A stretch of 64,000 nt of DNA, taken from the NCBI RefSeq assembly GCF_036417845.1, contig NW_027118693.1, forward strand, positions 3,978,001 to 4,042,000, given 5' to 3'. Numbering within the stretch: position 1 is the stretch's first letter; the number at the start of each line of letters is the position of its first letter. This DNA comes from Apteryx mantelli (lineage: Eukaryota; Chordata; Aves; Apterygiformes; Apterygidae). Positions 46,991-57,920 of the stretch are shown one piece after another. The translations under genes were made by a program, and so were the position numbers. The notes under the pieces were generated by a model, which worked only from the letters and a program-made list of their open reading frames with translations, did not search any database and had not been told where the DNA came from.

Positions 46991-47870
46991 CTCAAATCCC
47001 TGTTCAGCCTCCCAGGAAAGGCGGGTGCTGTTTTACACCCATTCCTGCTCTTCTGGTCCCTCTTCCTCTTTGACCTCATCCACTCACATTTATTCCCTTT
47101 CCTTTCATCTTTGGAATTCCTCCCAGCGCTGCTGCCAACATACTCACTTCCTCCCGCTTTCGCCTTTCCTTCTCCTTCCTTTCTTTTGCTGATCTTCCAT
47201 CGTATATGAAAGTTGATAACGATAGTATCGTCTGTAAATTCTCTCCCCGCCACCCGGGAGCATGTTTTCTGAAATACTCGTGGATATCTGGTGCTGCTTG
47301 CTGGACCAATACGCTCGCTGCCAGCTTTTCATTAACATTTTCCACAGACATCCCTCCATAGCATAAGAGCATAGTTTGCTGCAAGCAGACTGTTTCAAAA
47401 ATTGAGTGTTCCTCAGACTTTTGCTAACGCTAGTACCTTTTCTGAGATAACACCCATTTGCCCGGCAGTTCTTATAGCTAAAACCAGATTTTGGCATGCC
47501 ATTTCACATGCTGCCCAATCATTTGTATTATTATAATCCCAATTCGGATCTACTCGTCAAGGTTGTCGGCTTCTATCTCAGTCTGCCAATTCCCTATCCT
47601 TTTCCCAATATCCGTTCTCTATCCCCTGGCTAAAATATCTGTCGTAACAATACTTGAACACCCCCCTAACAAAGGTAATGTCCCTTTACTATTGCAGAAA
47701 AAGGTCGAGCTGCCTTCTCTGGGTCCTCCCACACCCAGGGCATTTGCTGTGCCCATTGAAGTAGACCTCCGGGAGCCCGCAGCCGATAAACATAGGCATG
47801 CAAGACCAGTGCCAGTGCTCACCAGATGGGAACCTCGCTGTGTTCTGTCTGGGGAGCCAAACAGATAAAA
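46990..47870 (-). mobile_element. gag-region remnant of the ERV1 fossil
   Basis: Minus-strand frames upstream of pol include a long, charged, Lys/Arg/Glu-rich stretch near 47,080-47,200, as in the gag of gammaretroviruses before the nucleocapsid. They lie between the 5' LTR fragment and pol. The region is broken. Confidence 0.55.
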
Positions 47871-47875
47871 TAATC

Positions 47876-47975
47876 TGTTCTGTTTTGTTTGCTCTTGGGT
47901 ACTGGTAATGAGCAGCAGGAATCATATTTCTAAGTTTTTAAGTATTATTGCTGGCAATAAGATCCTTCTTGTGCT
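47876..47975 (-). repeat. 5' LTR fragment of the ERV1 fossil
   Basis: About 95 bases align with 42,896-42,990 in the same orientation, sharing the 'ggtaatgagcagcagga' block. The rest of this LTR is missing, and sequence passes directly into degenerate satellite. Confidence 0.75.
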
Positions 47976-48221
47976 CTCAGCCAGGTACTGAGCAAAAGTG
48001 ATTTCCAACGAAGCTGTAAAACCTTCTGCCTGCTAGGGGCCTATCAGACGCGGAGGCAAAAGTGAACTCACATCCGCACGGCAACCATGTGCTTCCTGCT
48101 GGCCTATAAGGTACAGGGGCACAATGACATCAAATCGACAAAGAGGACACATGAACATACTGTGGGACTATGGGGTGCTGAGGCAGAAGTAAACTGACAG
48201 GTAAATCCAGCAACAACGTGC
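47976..48221 (+). repeat. Degenerate satellite monomers, left edge of the array
   Basis: Monomer landmarks (GGCCTATCAG and TGACATCA blocks) remain, but the spacing and sequence are irregular. It grades into the regular array near 48,222. Confidence 0.75.
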
Positions 48222-51200
48222 CCACCACTGGCCTATCAGGACTTGAGGCAAAAGTGACATCACAACCACAAACTGCAGCCACATCACCAGCACTGGCCTA
48301 TCAGGCACTCAGCCACAAGTGACATCACAAACACAAACTGCACCCACAGCACCAGCACTGGCCTATCAGGCACTCAGCCACAAGTGACATCACAAACACA
48401 AACTGCACCCACATCAGCAGCACTGGCCTATCAGGCACTGAGCCACAAGTGACATCACAAACACACACTGCACACACCTGACCAGCACTAGCCTATAAGG
48501 CACTCAGGAACAAGTGACATCACAAACACAGACTGCAGCCACACCACCAGCACTGGCCTATCAGGCACTGAGCTACAAGTGACCTGACAACCACAAACTG
48601 CACCCACATCACCAGCACTGGCCTAGCTGGCACTCAGCCACAAGTGACATCACAAACAAAAACTGCAGCCACATCACCAGCACTGGCCTATCAGGAACTG
48701 ACGCACAAGTGACATTACAAACACAACATGCACCCACATCACCAGCACTGGCCTATCAGGCACTGAGACACAACTGACCTCACAACCAGAAACTGCAGCC
48801 ACGTGACCAGCACTGGCCTAGCTGGCACTCAGCCAAAAGTGACATCACAAACACAAACTGCACCCACAGGACCAGTACTGGCCTATCAGGCACTGAGACA
48901 CAAGTGACATCACAGACAAAAACTGCACCCACACCACCAGCACTGGCCTATCAGGCACTGAACCACAACTGACCTCACAACTACAAACTGCAGCCACAGG
49001 ACCAGCACTGGCCTATCAGGCACTGAGCCACAAGTGGCATCACAACCACAAACTGCACCCACAGCACCAGCACTGGCCTATCAGGCAGTGAGCCACAAGT
49101 GACATCACAAACACAAACTGCAGCCACATCACCAGCACTGGCCTATCAGGCACTGAGCCACAAGTGACATCACAAACACAAACTGCAGCCACATCACCAG
49201 CACTGCCCTATCAGGCACTCAGCCACAAGTGACATCACAAACACAAACTCCGCCCACAGCACCAGCACTGGCCTATCAGGCACTCAGCCACAAGTGACCT
49301 CATAACCACAAACTGCACCCACATCACCAGCACGGGCCTATCAGGCACTCAGGCACAAGTGACATCACAAACACAAACTGCACCCACACCACCAGCACTG
49401 GCCTATCAGGCACTCAGCCACAAGTTACCTCACAAATACAAACTGCAGCCACAGGACCAGCACTGGCCTATCAGGCACTCAGCCACAAGTGACATCACAA
49501 ACACAAATGCCACCCACATCACCAGCACTGGCCTATCAGGCACTGAGCCACAAGCGACATCACAACCACAAACTGCACCCACATCACCAGCACTGGCCTA
49601 TCAGGCACTCAGCCACAAGTGACCTCAGAACCACAAACTGCAGCCAGATGAACCAGAATTGGCCTATCAGGCACTCAGCCACAAGTGACATCACAAACAC
49701 AAAATCCACCCACAGCACCAGCACTGGCCTATCAGGCACTCAGCCACAAGTGACATCACAAACAAAAACTCCACCCACAGCACCAGCACTGGCCGATCAG
49801 GCACTGACCCACAAGTGACATCACAGACACAAACTGCACCCACATCACCAGCACTGGCCTATCAGGCACTCTGCCACACGTGACATCACAAACAAAAACT
49901 CCACCCAAAGGACGAGCACTGGCCGATCAGCCACTGAGACACAAGTGACATCACAACCACAAACTGCACCCACATCACCAGCACTGGCCTATCAGACACT
50001 GAGCCACAAGTGACATCACAAACACAAATTCCAGCCACATCACCAGCACTGGCCTATCAGGAACTCAGCCACAAGTGACATCACAACCACAAACATCACC
50101 CATATCACCAGCACTGGCCTATCAGGCACTCAGCCACAAGTGACATCACAAACACAAAATGCAGCCACATCACCAGCACTGGCCTATAAGGCACTCAGCC
50201 ACAAGTGACATCACAAACACAAAATCCACCCACAGCACCAGCACTGGCCTATCAGGCACTGAGCCACAAGTGACATCACAAACACAAACTGAACGCACAT
50301 CACCAGCACTGGCCTATCAAGCACTGAGCCACAAGTGACATCACAACCACAAACTGCAGCCACATCACCAGCACTGGCCTATCAGGCACTGAGCCACAAG
50401 TGACATCACAAACACAAACTGCACCCACATCACCAGCACTGGCCTATCAGGCACTCAGCCACAAGTGACATCACAAACACAAAATACAGCCATGTGACCA
50501 CAACTGGCCTATCAGGCACTCAGCCACAAGTGACATCACAAACACAAAGGGCACCCACAATACGAGCACTGGCCTATCAGGCACTCAGCCACAAGTGACA
50601 TCACAAACACAAACTGCACCCATATCACCAGCACTGGCCTATCAGGCACTCAGCCACAAGTGACCTCACAACCACAAACTGCAGCCAGATGGACCAGAAT
50701 TGGCCTATCAGGCACTCAGCCACAAGTGACATCACAAACACAAACTGCACCCACAGCACCAGCACTGGCCTATCAGGCACTGAGCCACAAGTGGCATCAC
50801 AACCACAAACTGCACCCACACCACCAGCACTGGCCTATCAGGCACTCAGCCACAAGGGACATCACAAACACAAACTGCACCCACAGCACCAGCACTGGCC
50901 TATCAGGCACTGAGCCACAACTGACCTCACAACCACAAACTGCACCCACACCACCAGCACTGGCCTATCAGGCACTCAGCCACACGTGACATCACAAACA
51001 AAAACTGCACCCACAGCACCAGCACTGGCCGATCAGGCACTGAGACACAAGTGACATCACAAACAAAAACTCCACCCAAAGGACGAGCACTGGCCTATCA
51101 GGCACTCAGGCACAAGTGACATCACAACCACAACCTACACCCACATCACCAGCACTGGCCTATCAGGCACTGAGCCACAAGAGACATCACAACCACAAAC

Positions 51201-52810
51201 TCCACCCACATCACCAGCACTGGCCTATCAGGCACTGAGCAACAAGTGACCTCACAACCACCAACTCCACCCACAGCACCAGCACTGGCCTATCAGGCAC
51301 TCAGCCACAAGTGACATCACAGACACAAACTGCACACACCTGACCAGCACTGGCCTATAAGGCACTCAGCCACAAGTGACATCACAAACACAAACTGCAC
51401 CCACATCACCAGCACTGGCCTATCAGGCACTCAGCCACAAGTGACCTCACAAACACAAACTGCAGCCACAGGACCAGCACTGGCCTATCAGGCACTCAGC
51501 CACAAGTGACATCACAAACAAAAACTGAACCCACGTGACCAGCACTGGCCTATCAGGCACTGAGCCACAAGGGACATCACAACCACAAACTCCACCCACA
51601 TCACCAGCACTGGCCTATCAGGCACTCAGCCACAAGTGACCTCACAAACACAAACTGCAGCCACAGGACCAGCACTGGCCTATCAGGCACTCAGCCACAA
51701 GTGACATCACAAACAAAAACTGAACCCACGTGACCAGCACTGGTCTATCAGGCACTGAGCCACAAGTGACATCACAACCACAAACTCCACCCACATCACC
51801 AGCACTGGCCTATCAGGCACTGAGACACAAGTGACATCACAAACACAAACTGAACGCACATCACCAGCACTGGCCTATCAAGCACGGAGCCACAAGTGAC
51901 ATCACAAACACAAACTGTAGCCAGATGGACCAGCACTGGCCTATCAGGCACTCAGCCACAAGTGACATCACAAACACAAACTGCACCCACAGCACCAGCA
52001 CTGGCCTATCAGGCATTGAGCCACAAGTGACATCACAAACACAAACTCCAGCCACATCACCAGCACTGGCCTATCAGGAACTGACGCACAAGTGACCTCA
52101 CAAACACAAACTGCACCCACATCACCAGCACTGGCCTATCAGGAACTGAGCCACAAGTGACATCACAACCACAAACTGCACCCATATCACCAGCACTGGC
52201 CTATCAGGCACTGAGCCACAAGTGACCTCACAAACACAAACTGCACCCACATCACCAGCACTGGCCTATCAGGAACTGAGCCACAAGTGACATCACAACC
52301 ACAAACTGCACCCATATCACCAGCACTGGCCTATCAGGCACTGAGCCACAAGTGACATCACAAACACAAACTGCACCCACAGGACCAGCACTGGCCTATC
52401 AGGCACTGAGCCACAAGTGACATCACAAACACAAACTCCACTGACATCACCAGCACTGGCCTATCAGGCACTGAGCCACAAGTGACATCACAAACACAAA
52501 CTCCACCCACAGCACCAGCACTGGCCTATCAGGCACTCAGCCACAAGTGACATCACAAACACAAACTCCACCTACAGCACCAGCACTGGCCTATCAGGCA
52601 CTGACCCACAAGTGACATCATAAACACAAACTCCACCCACAGGACCAGCACTGGCCTAACAGGAACTCAGCCACAAGTGACATCACAAACACAAACTCCA
52701 CCCACAGGCCAAGCACTGGCCTATCAGGCACTGACCCACAAGTGACCTCACAACCACAAACCCCACCCACAGCACCAGCACTGGCCTGTCAGGCACTCAA
52801 CAGAAGTGTC
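48222..52810 (+). repeat. 65-base tandem satellite array, about 70 copies
   Basis: A regular head-to-tail array. The distance between successive GGCCTA landmarks is 65 bases (for example 48,295, 48,360, 48,425), and only about three bases of drift accumulate by 52,523. Monomers are very similar, with recurrent variants: TGACATCA or TGACCTCA, CACTCAGCC or CACTGAGCC, and ACCCAC or AGCCAC. Local higher-order units exist: a three-monomer block (195 bases) is repeated across about 51,410-51,800, and a two-monomer block (130 bases) across about 52,060-52,320. Chance open frames arise because 195 is a multiple of three. I see no protein family. Each monomer also contains a GATA-type CTATCAG and a CRE/AP-1-like TGACATCA. 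Confidence 0.97.
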
Positions 52811-53270
52811 CTCACAAATACAAAAAAGGAGCAATGTGGCTCCTAGTGGCCTAGCAGATACTGAGGCTGAATGACTCCACAAACACAAGCAGCAGCAATA
52901 TGCAGCAAGCTGGAATGTCAGGTCCTCAGGCTCAAGTGACCTCACAGGCAGCCATGAAGCCAGATATCTGCTCCTGGCCTCTTTGCGACTAAGGCACAAT
53001 TGACCTCAACAAGCACAAACAGCAGCAATGTGCATGCTGATTGCCAATCACATACCGATGCACAACTGACCACAAATGCACCAACAGCAGCAATGGCCCT
53101 GCTCCCCTTTGATGAGGCATGCAGACACAAGAGACCTCACCAGAATCACCAAAGCTACATGCATGCTGTTGGCCTACCAGCTTCAGACGCACAACTCACC
53201 TCACAAGCACAAATGGCATTGACCTGCCTGCTGCTGCCCTATCTGGGACTGAGTCACAAGGGAGCTGAAA
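52811..53270 (+). repeat. Degenerate satellite monomers, right edge of the array
   Basis: Diverged monomers in the same orientation as the array keep the GACCTCA and GCCTA blocks at near-monomer spacing and fade out near 53,270. They resemble the 55.4-56.3 kb patch more than the array core. Confidence 0.75.
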
Positions 53271-55399
53271 AGTGCAAACCTTCACAGAGGAGAAGCTCAC
53301 CTGGGCCACTCTCACGTCCTTCGATTACGCTGTGATCACTCCACACAGAACAGTCTTCTGCAAATGGCTTTCATCTCCTGGCAAGACTCTCTCCACATCA
53401 TGTGACAGCTCCACTCTGCCACCCTGGCAACAAATCACAAAAGGGAACGATTGGTCTTGCTTTTCCTTTAGTACCATCAAGTCCCAGCTGGGAGCCTTTG
53501 CACTGCAGCACCTGCACAATGACAGCAGCATGCCACTTCCATTTCCAGTGCATTTCTCGGGACAGAGATCAGCTGAGGCAGCAGCTGCACTGCAAAGGCT
53601 TTCTGACACTCTCAGATCAACTCAGCACTGCACCAGGCATCAACCTGATGCCAGACCTCTGCTCTGACACCTACTCTACAAACACACTGCCTCTGCCCCA
53701 CACAGCTGCCTCTTCTGCTAGATACAACCAAGTGCCAGCAAGAACAGATGCATGCAGGACACTCGCCACTTGCACACTCCACAGCCACTGCTCTGCTCGC
53801 TGCCTTCCCTTGGCTCCTCAGCCCAGACACTCAGGGAAGCTCTTGCGGTTACACCACAAGGTGGCCAAGGCACTCTAGGCTCACAAGGCCTCTGCAAATG
53901 AGCAGCACAAGATCAGGCACAGAGCTGCCTCCTTGGGTGATGCTGCTCTTTTCAGAGGGAAGGATCCTGCTTGCTTTGGGCACAGCAGGCTGCTGCTTTC
54001 CACCTCCATCCCCTCAGGAATCTCCAGCTAGGGATGGGGGCATGGCGATTTTCTTTAGTAATATAAAAGTTACAGATACAATGCAGAAACAGTTGAGAAT
54101 CCTGAAGGCCTCCTGAGCCCAAAGTAACCTCCGTTCCTTTCCTTTAGTTACTTGGACAAGGAGCCCTGGGGAAGGGAAAAAGGGTGCAGAGCCTTTGAAA
54201 TGAGGCCGAAGGAATGAGGCAGCCCCACACTGGATGGCTGCTGAAATGACAGCTCTCCTGGCTGCGCAGTCTCTGCAGCAGCAGTCCGCGCTCCACAGCT
54301 GGCTTCACAGAGCACGGAGGGCTGGGTGCCACGGGCAACCTGGCCCTGGGCACATCTTCACCCCTCCCAGAGCCAGCAGCCCAAGAGCTCTGAGACTTCC
54401 TCAGGTCAAGCTACGCACGCTTTGGGGCACTCACACAAAGGCACTCAAGACATGCTGGCATCTATTATAAGGCACTTGGACTCATCCTGTGTGGCACCAC
54501 AGCCTCCTAGGAAAAGGAGGGGGCACAATAGCATTTGCTGAGCGGGCTGGCAGTAACAGCAGTTGTGGGAGGAGGAATTTGCAGCACAGCAGAGGTACCA
54601 GGAGGTGAACCCACACCCCAAGGCACCCAGGGAAGACAGGCGCATTTATGGAGGCCTTCACATCCATACGTAGCCTCTTCTCAGTTACTTGCAGCTGCTT
54701 TCACAGAGGGCTCACGACGCTGGCCAAGATGTTGACAGGTACAGGGACACAGCCTGGCATCCTGCCTCCATCCTCAGCGCCTCTAGCACTGCACTGGGAA
54801 CCTCCATGAGTGCAGCAACCTAGAAAGAAAGAAAGAATTGGAGTGGTACTGTCAGTTCTGCTGGCCTTACAGAGTCGCAACAGGCAGGGGCAAATGTCTC
54901 CCCTCTGTGCTGAGCTCTATTGCTGAGAGCACAGCCAGCAGATCCACTGAGATGTTCCACTCCTGTTTTTGGCACAGCTGACACCATGTCTGTATACCGG
55001 GTCGTGTTTGGGAGACAGCATTCAGACCTTGCAGGAAAATCTCACAAGCTCCCTGCTCTTTTGACAGGGGCAACTTCTAAAGCACACACACCCTGGCAAG
55101 AAGAGATTATTCACACCACTGCTCACACCAGCACTACATTCATTTAGCAGCCTCAAAAGTCTAGCTGGACTCGCTAGCTGACTGCGAGGACGCTGCAAGC
55201 TTCTACTTAGCAACAAGTGGAAAGGCAAACTCCATGGCCATGCTCACCACAGAACATCATCTGCATTTGAAATGTAGCAGTACTAACTCATGATGACGGA
55301 GTGGAATAAAATTTGTGTCAGATAACGTGGAACATCCACTTCTGCTTGATTAATGAGTTGCATTTCTGTATTGCTGTAGAGCTCTGCAGGGGTCAATCC
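53271..55399. other. No supported gene
   Basis: Sequence with many overlapping open frames of 60-160 codons on both strands. None has recognisable domains. A GAAA microsatellite of about four units lies near 54,820-54,836. Confidence 0.5.
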
Positions 55400-56300
55400 C
55401 TCCTCTGAGCACACGCAACAAACCCAGAAGTGACCTCACCACCAGCATCCAAGCCATGTGTCTTCTCCTCACCTGTCAGCTGCTCACATAGAGGTGACCT
55501 CACAAGTCCATACACCCACCACATGCCTGCTGCTTGCCTATGCCCTTCAGAGACAGAAGTTCCCTCCAAATAACTCCCCCAGCCATCAACTACTGCCTGC
55601 CTAGCAGGTACTCTGACAAAAGAGACCTCACAAGCAACGCCCATGCCTAACTGCCTGCTGCTGGCCTAGCAGGGACTCAGAAAGACATGACCTCACAGTC
55701 ATCTTCACGGCCATGTCTCTGTCACTGGCCTAGAAGCCTCCAAGATAGAAACTACCTCACTATAAGTTCCCCAGCCATGAGACAAATCCTGCCTTATCAG
55801 CTCCTCAGCCTGAAATCATCTCAAAAATAAACATATCCCAAACATAGCCCAGATGTGGATCTGCTGCTGCCCCATCAACCGCTCTGGTAGAAACAACCTC
55901 AGAAACACCTTTCCACTCACAGAGCTCCTGAGATCCAATCAGTTCATCACTTACAAGTGACCGTACAAGCAACAGACAAGCCTTCTTCCTTCAGATGGCC
56001 TTTCAGGTACTCAAGTAGAAATGACCTCATCAGCAAGAGCCAAGTCATGTGCCTCCTGATGGCCTATCAGCTACTTACAAAGAATTGATTTCACACTGGT
56101 GATTTTCTGGCATAGCTCTCATAGACAGTGCTGACCTCACTACCCACACCCTGACCATGGGGCTCTTGCCACCTGCAGCTTCCCCTCCCATCCTCCAGGG
56201 CTGAGCCACCTACTGAACGGCCTCCCTGATCCACATCATCACATCACAGATTCACATCAAGGCCTCATAATACTCACAGTGCTCTGAAACACCCATTGCC
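55400..56300 (+). repeat. Degenerate 65-base satellite patch
   Basis: Repeated blocks reading like GACCTCACAAG, CCATGTGCCTGCTG and GGCCTATCAGCT appear at irregular near-monomer spacing, in the orientation of the main array. Divergence is high. These are old relatives of the array monomer. Confidence 0.6.
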
Positions 56301-57039
56301 TACCAGTTACTACACCAAAAGATTAGCTGCCGCTATGCATTATCAACACCTAGCCTATGAAACTTAAGAATTGCAGAACAGCCTGCAAGTAATTCTTGGC
56401 AACATTTTCTAACGGGAGGATTGCATGGGAGCAGCGATCATGAAACTGAAGACAGCAGGGCCTCATGTCCCAGGCACAGGGAGAAGCCTTCCCGCAACTC
56501 AGAACTCTGCTTCCTTCCCCAATGCTGAACAAAACCAGAAAATCCTCTACACATCCACGACAACAAGCATTCTCCTATTTTAGGCCCTGACAATTGGAGA
56601 CACGTGGAAGGACTCAGGCCAGGGCATCTCAGCTGGTGAAACCAGCAGAGACACAATTCAGCAACTCTTCACCCTGACCTAGGAGCATGGAAAGAACAAC
56701 AGCAAGTGCAAGCACTGGCCGTTCATCAACTTTCAGGGCCCCTGACAAGCAAAACAGCTCACACTTACACAGCTCTTCTGCAAACACCCTTCACCCTGCT
56801 GCCAGGCTCACAGGTCTCGGCGCAAAGCAAGAGGCAGGGAGCAAAAACAACGGCTAAGGCACGGCATGACATGCGGGCACAGCCTCTCTCAGAGACACTC
56901 GGAAATGCAGTTTTCACAACAGAAGACACCATTGGGAAGGGCACCTCGCGAGGACACCAGCAGCCTGCTCACACTTTGCCCAGCACCTCCCAAACGCAGC
57001 TCCGAGCAGCACCTGGGGCTGCGCTGGCAGCAGCACCTC
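56301..57039. other. No supported gene; left shoulder of the CpG-rich segment
   Basis: GC content rises toward 57 kb. The open frames are compositionally biased and match nothing known to me. Confidence 0.5.
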
Positions 57040-57920
57040 AGGGAAACGCTTTCACAGGGATCCCAGAGCCACCACAGGGCCAAAGCTTCCTGCCCCCAAA
57101 CCCCACCGAGCCGCCCCGGCCCAGCTGCTCGCGGCAGGCCGCCACGTCTGCCTGCAGGGCAGCTCCCCCCTCTGGCCCACGTCGCTCTGGCCCCTGCTCA
57201 CGGCCCCACCAGCCCCTGCTGCAGCTCCTGCAGCAAAGCAGCCCCGGTGCCAGCACCGCTGCCCCGCCCCGGCGGGAGGGCACCCGCCGCCATTTGAACG
57301 CGTCCGCTGCCCCCACCAAACCCTCTTGCCCGCTCGCTTCTCGCCTGCTTTGCTCCCGCTCCTCTTCCACCTCTTTCTTTGACTTTTTTTTTTCCACATG
57401 TTGGACTGCAATTGGCTGACAGAGCCATCAGTGAAATCGATGCCCGCCCTCCTCCTCCTGACAGCCAATAGGAGGGCTGAACTGGGCGATGCCATGGCAA
57501 CGCTGGGCCCTCCTGTCCTGGCGGCCAGCTCCGCCCCCTCCCCCGCGGTCGGGCGCCATGTTATGGGCAGCAGGGCAGGGCGCGGTGGGGCCTGGGGGCA
57601 GCGCGGCGCCGTGTGGGCGGGCAGTGCGGGGCCCCGGGGCGAGGCCGCTACCCCGGCGGGGCTGGGCTGTGCGGCAGGGGCCCCGCGGGGCTGCTGGCTG
57701 CCCTGCGCCCTGGGGGCCGTGCGGGGCGCGGGGGGGCAGCACTGGGGCCAGTGCTGGTGGCAGCCATGGCGCTGGCGTGGGGGCCCTGGGGCTGGCCGTG
57801 GCACTGGAGCCTGCAGGCAGCGTCCTGCTGCCCCCAGGGCAGGGCAGGGCAGGGCAGTGTCCTCTCGCCCCTCCTGCCCCAGCCCCCTGCCCACAGCAGC
57901 CCTAGGGCTCGGCTAGGGAG
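57040..57920. promoter_or_regulatory. CpG-island-like promoter segment
   Basis: A sharply GC-rich segment with many CpGs, unlike its surroundings. Motifs seen: an inverted CCAAT (ATTGG, 57,411-57,415), CCAAT at 57,465-57,469, a GC box near 57,530-57,543, a YY1-like GCCGCCATTT at about 57,286-57,295, a second GCGCCATGTT at about 57,553-57,562, and a near-palindromic GATGCCATGGCAAC (57,489-57,502) resembling an RFX X-box. It looks like a bidirectional housekeeping-type promoter. I cannot identify the transcript; a long minus-strand frame here (280 codons) is probably a chance product of GC content. Confidence 0.55.
57345..57450 (-). repeat. Inverted-duplicate module, copy A (inside CpG-rich segment)
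   Basis: On minus this stretch matches 60,645-60,760. Positions 57,409-57,436 are identical to 60,659-60,686 over 28 bases, including the CCAAT box. Flanking A-rich and GAGAGGTG-like sequence also matches. Confidence 0.85.

Larger units (their letters stand above)
42898..47975 (-). mobile_element. Endogenous retrovirus fossil, ERV1 (gammaretrovirus-like)
   Basis: An old proviral copy on the minus strand. It has recognisable gag, pol and env remnants in the normal order and LTR sequence at both ends. The right-hand (5') LTR is only a fragment. It is broken at many points and cannot be active. The pol is the best preserved part and places it with gammaretrovirus-like ERV1. The shared part of the two LTRs differs clearly, suggesting an old insertion. 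Satellite sequence lies on both sides, in opposite orientations. Confidence 0.88.

Noticed and set aside
48222-52810. Repeat array that superficially resembles a CRISPR array, and long repeated open frames within it
   Set aside because: The units are contiguous 65-base monomers with no unique spacers, in a vertebrate genome. The open frames (for example near 49,359-49,818 and 50,660-50,989) follow from monomer periodicity, with no domain and no fixed frame.
53271-54700. Possible protein gene downstream of the satellite
   Set aside because: Frames of up to about 160 codons occur, but none shows a domain, a splice context or strand preference.
57052-57894. 280-codon minus-strand frame rich in Ala, Gly, Pro and Arg
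   Set aside because: It lies in CpG-rich sequence where stop codons are rare; long frames exist on both strands at once and none resembles a protein family.
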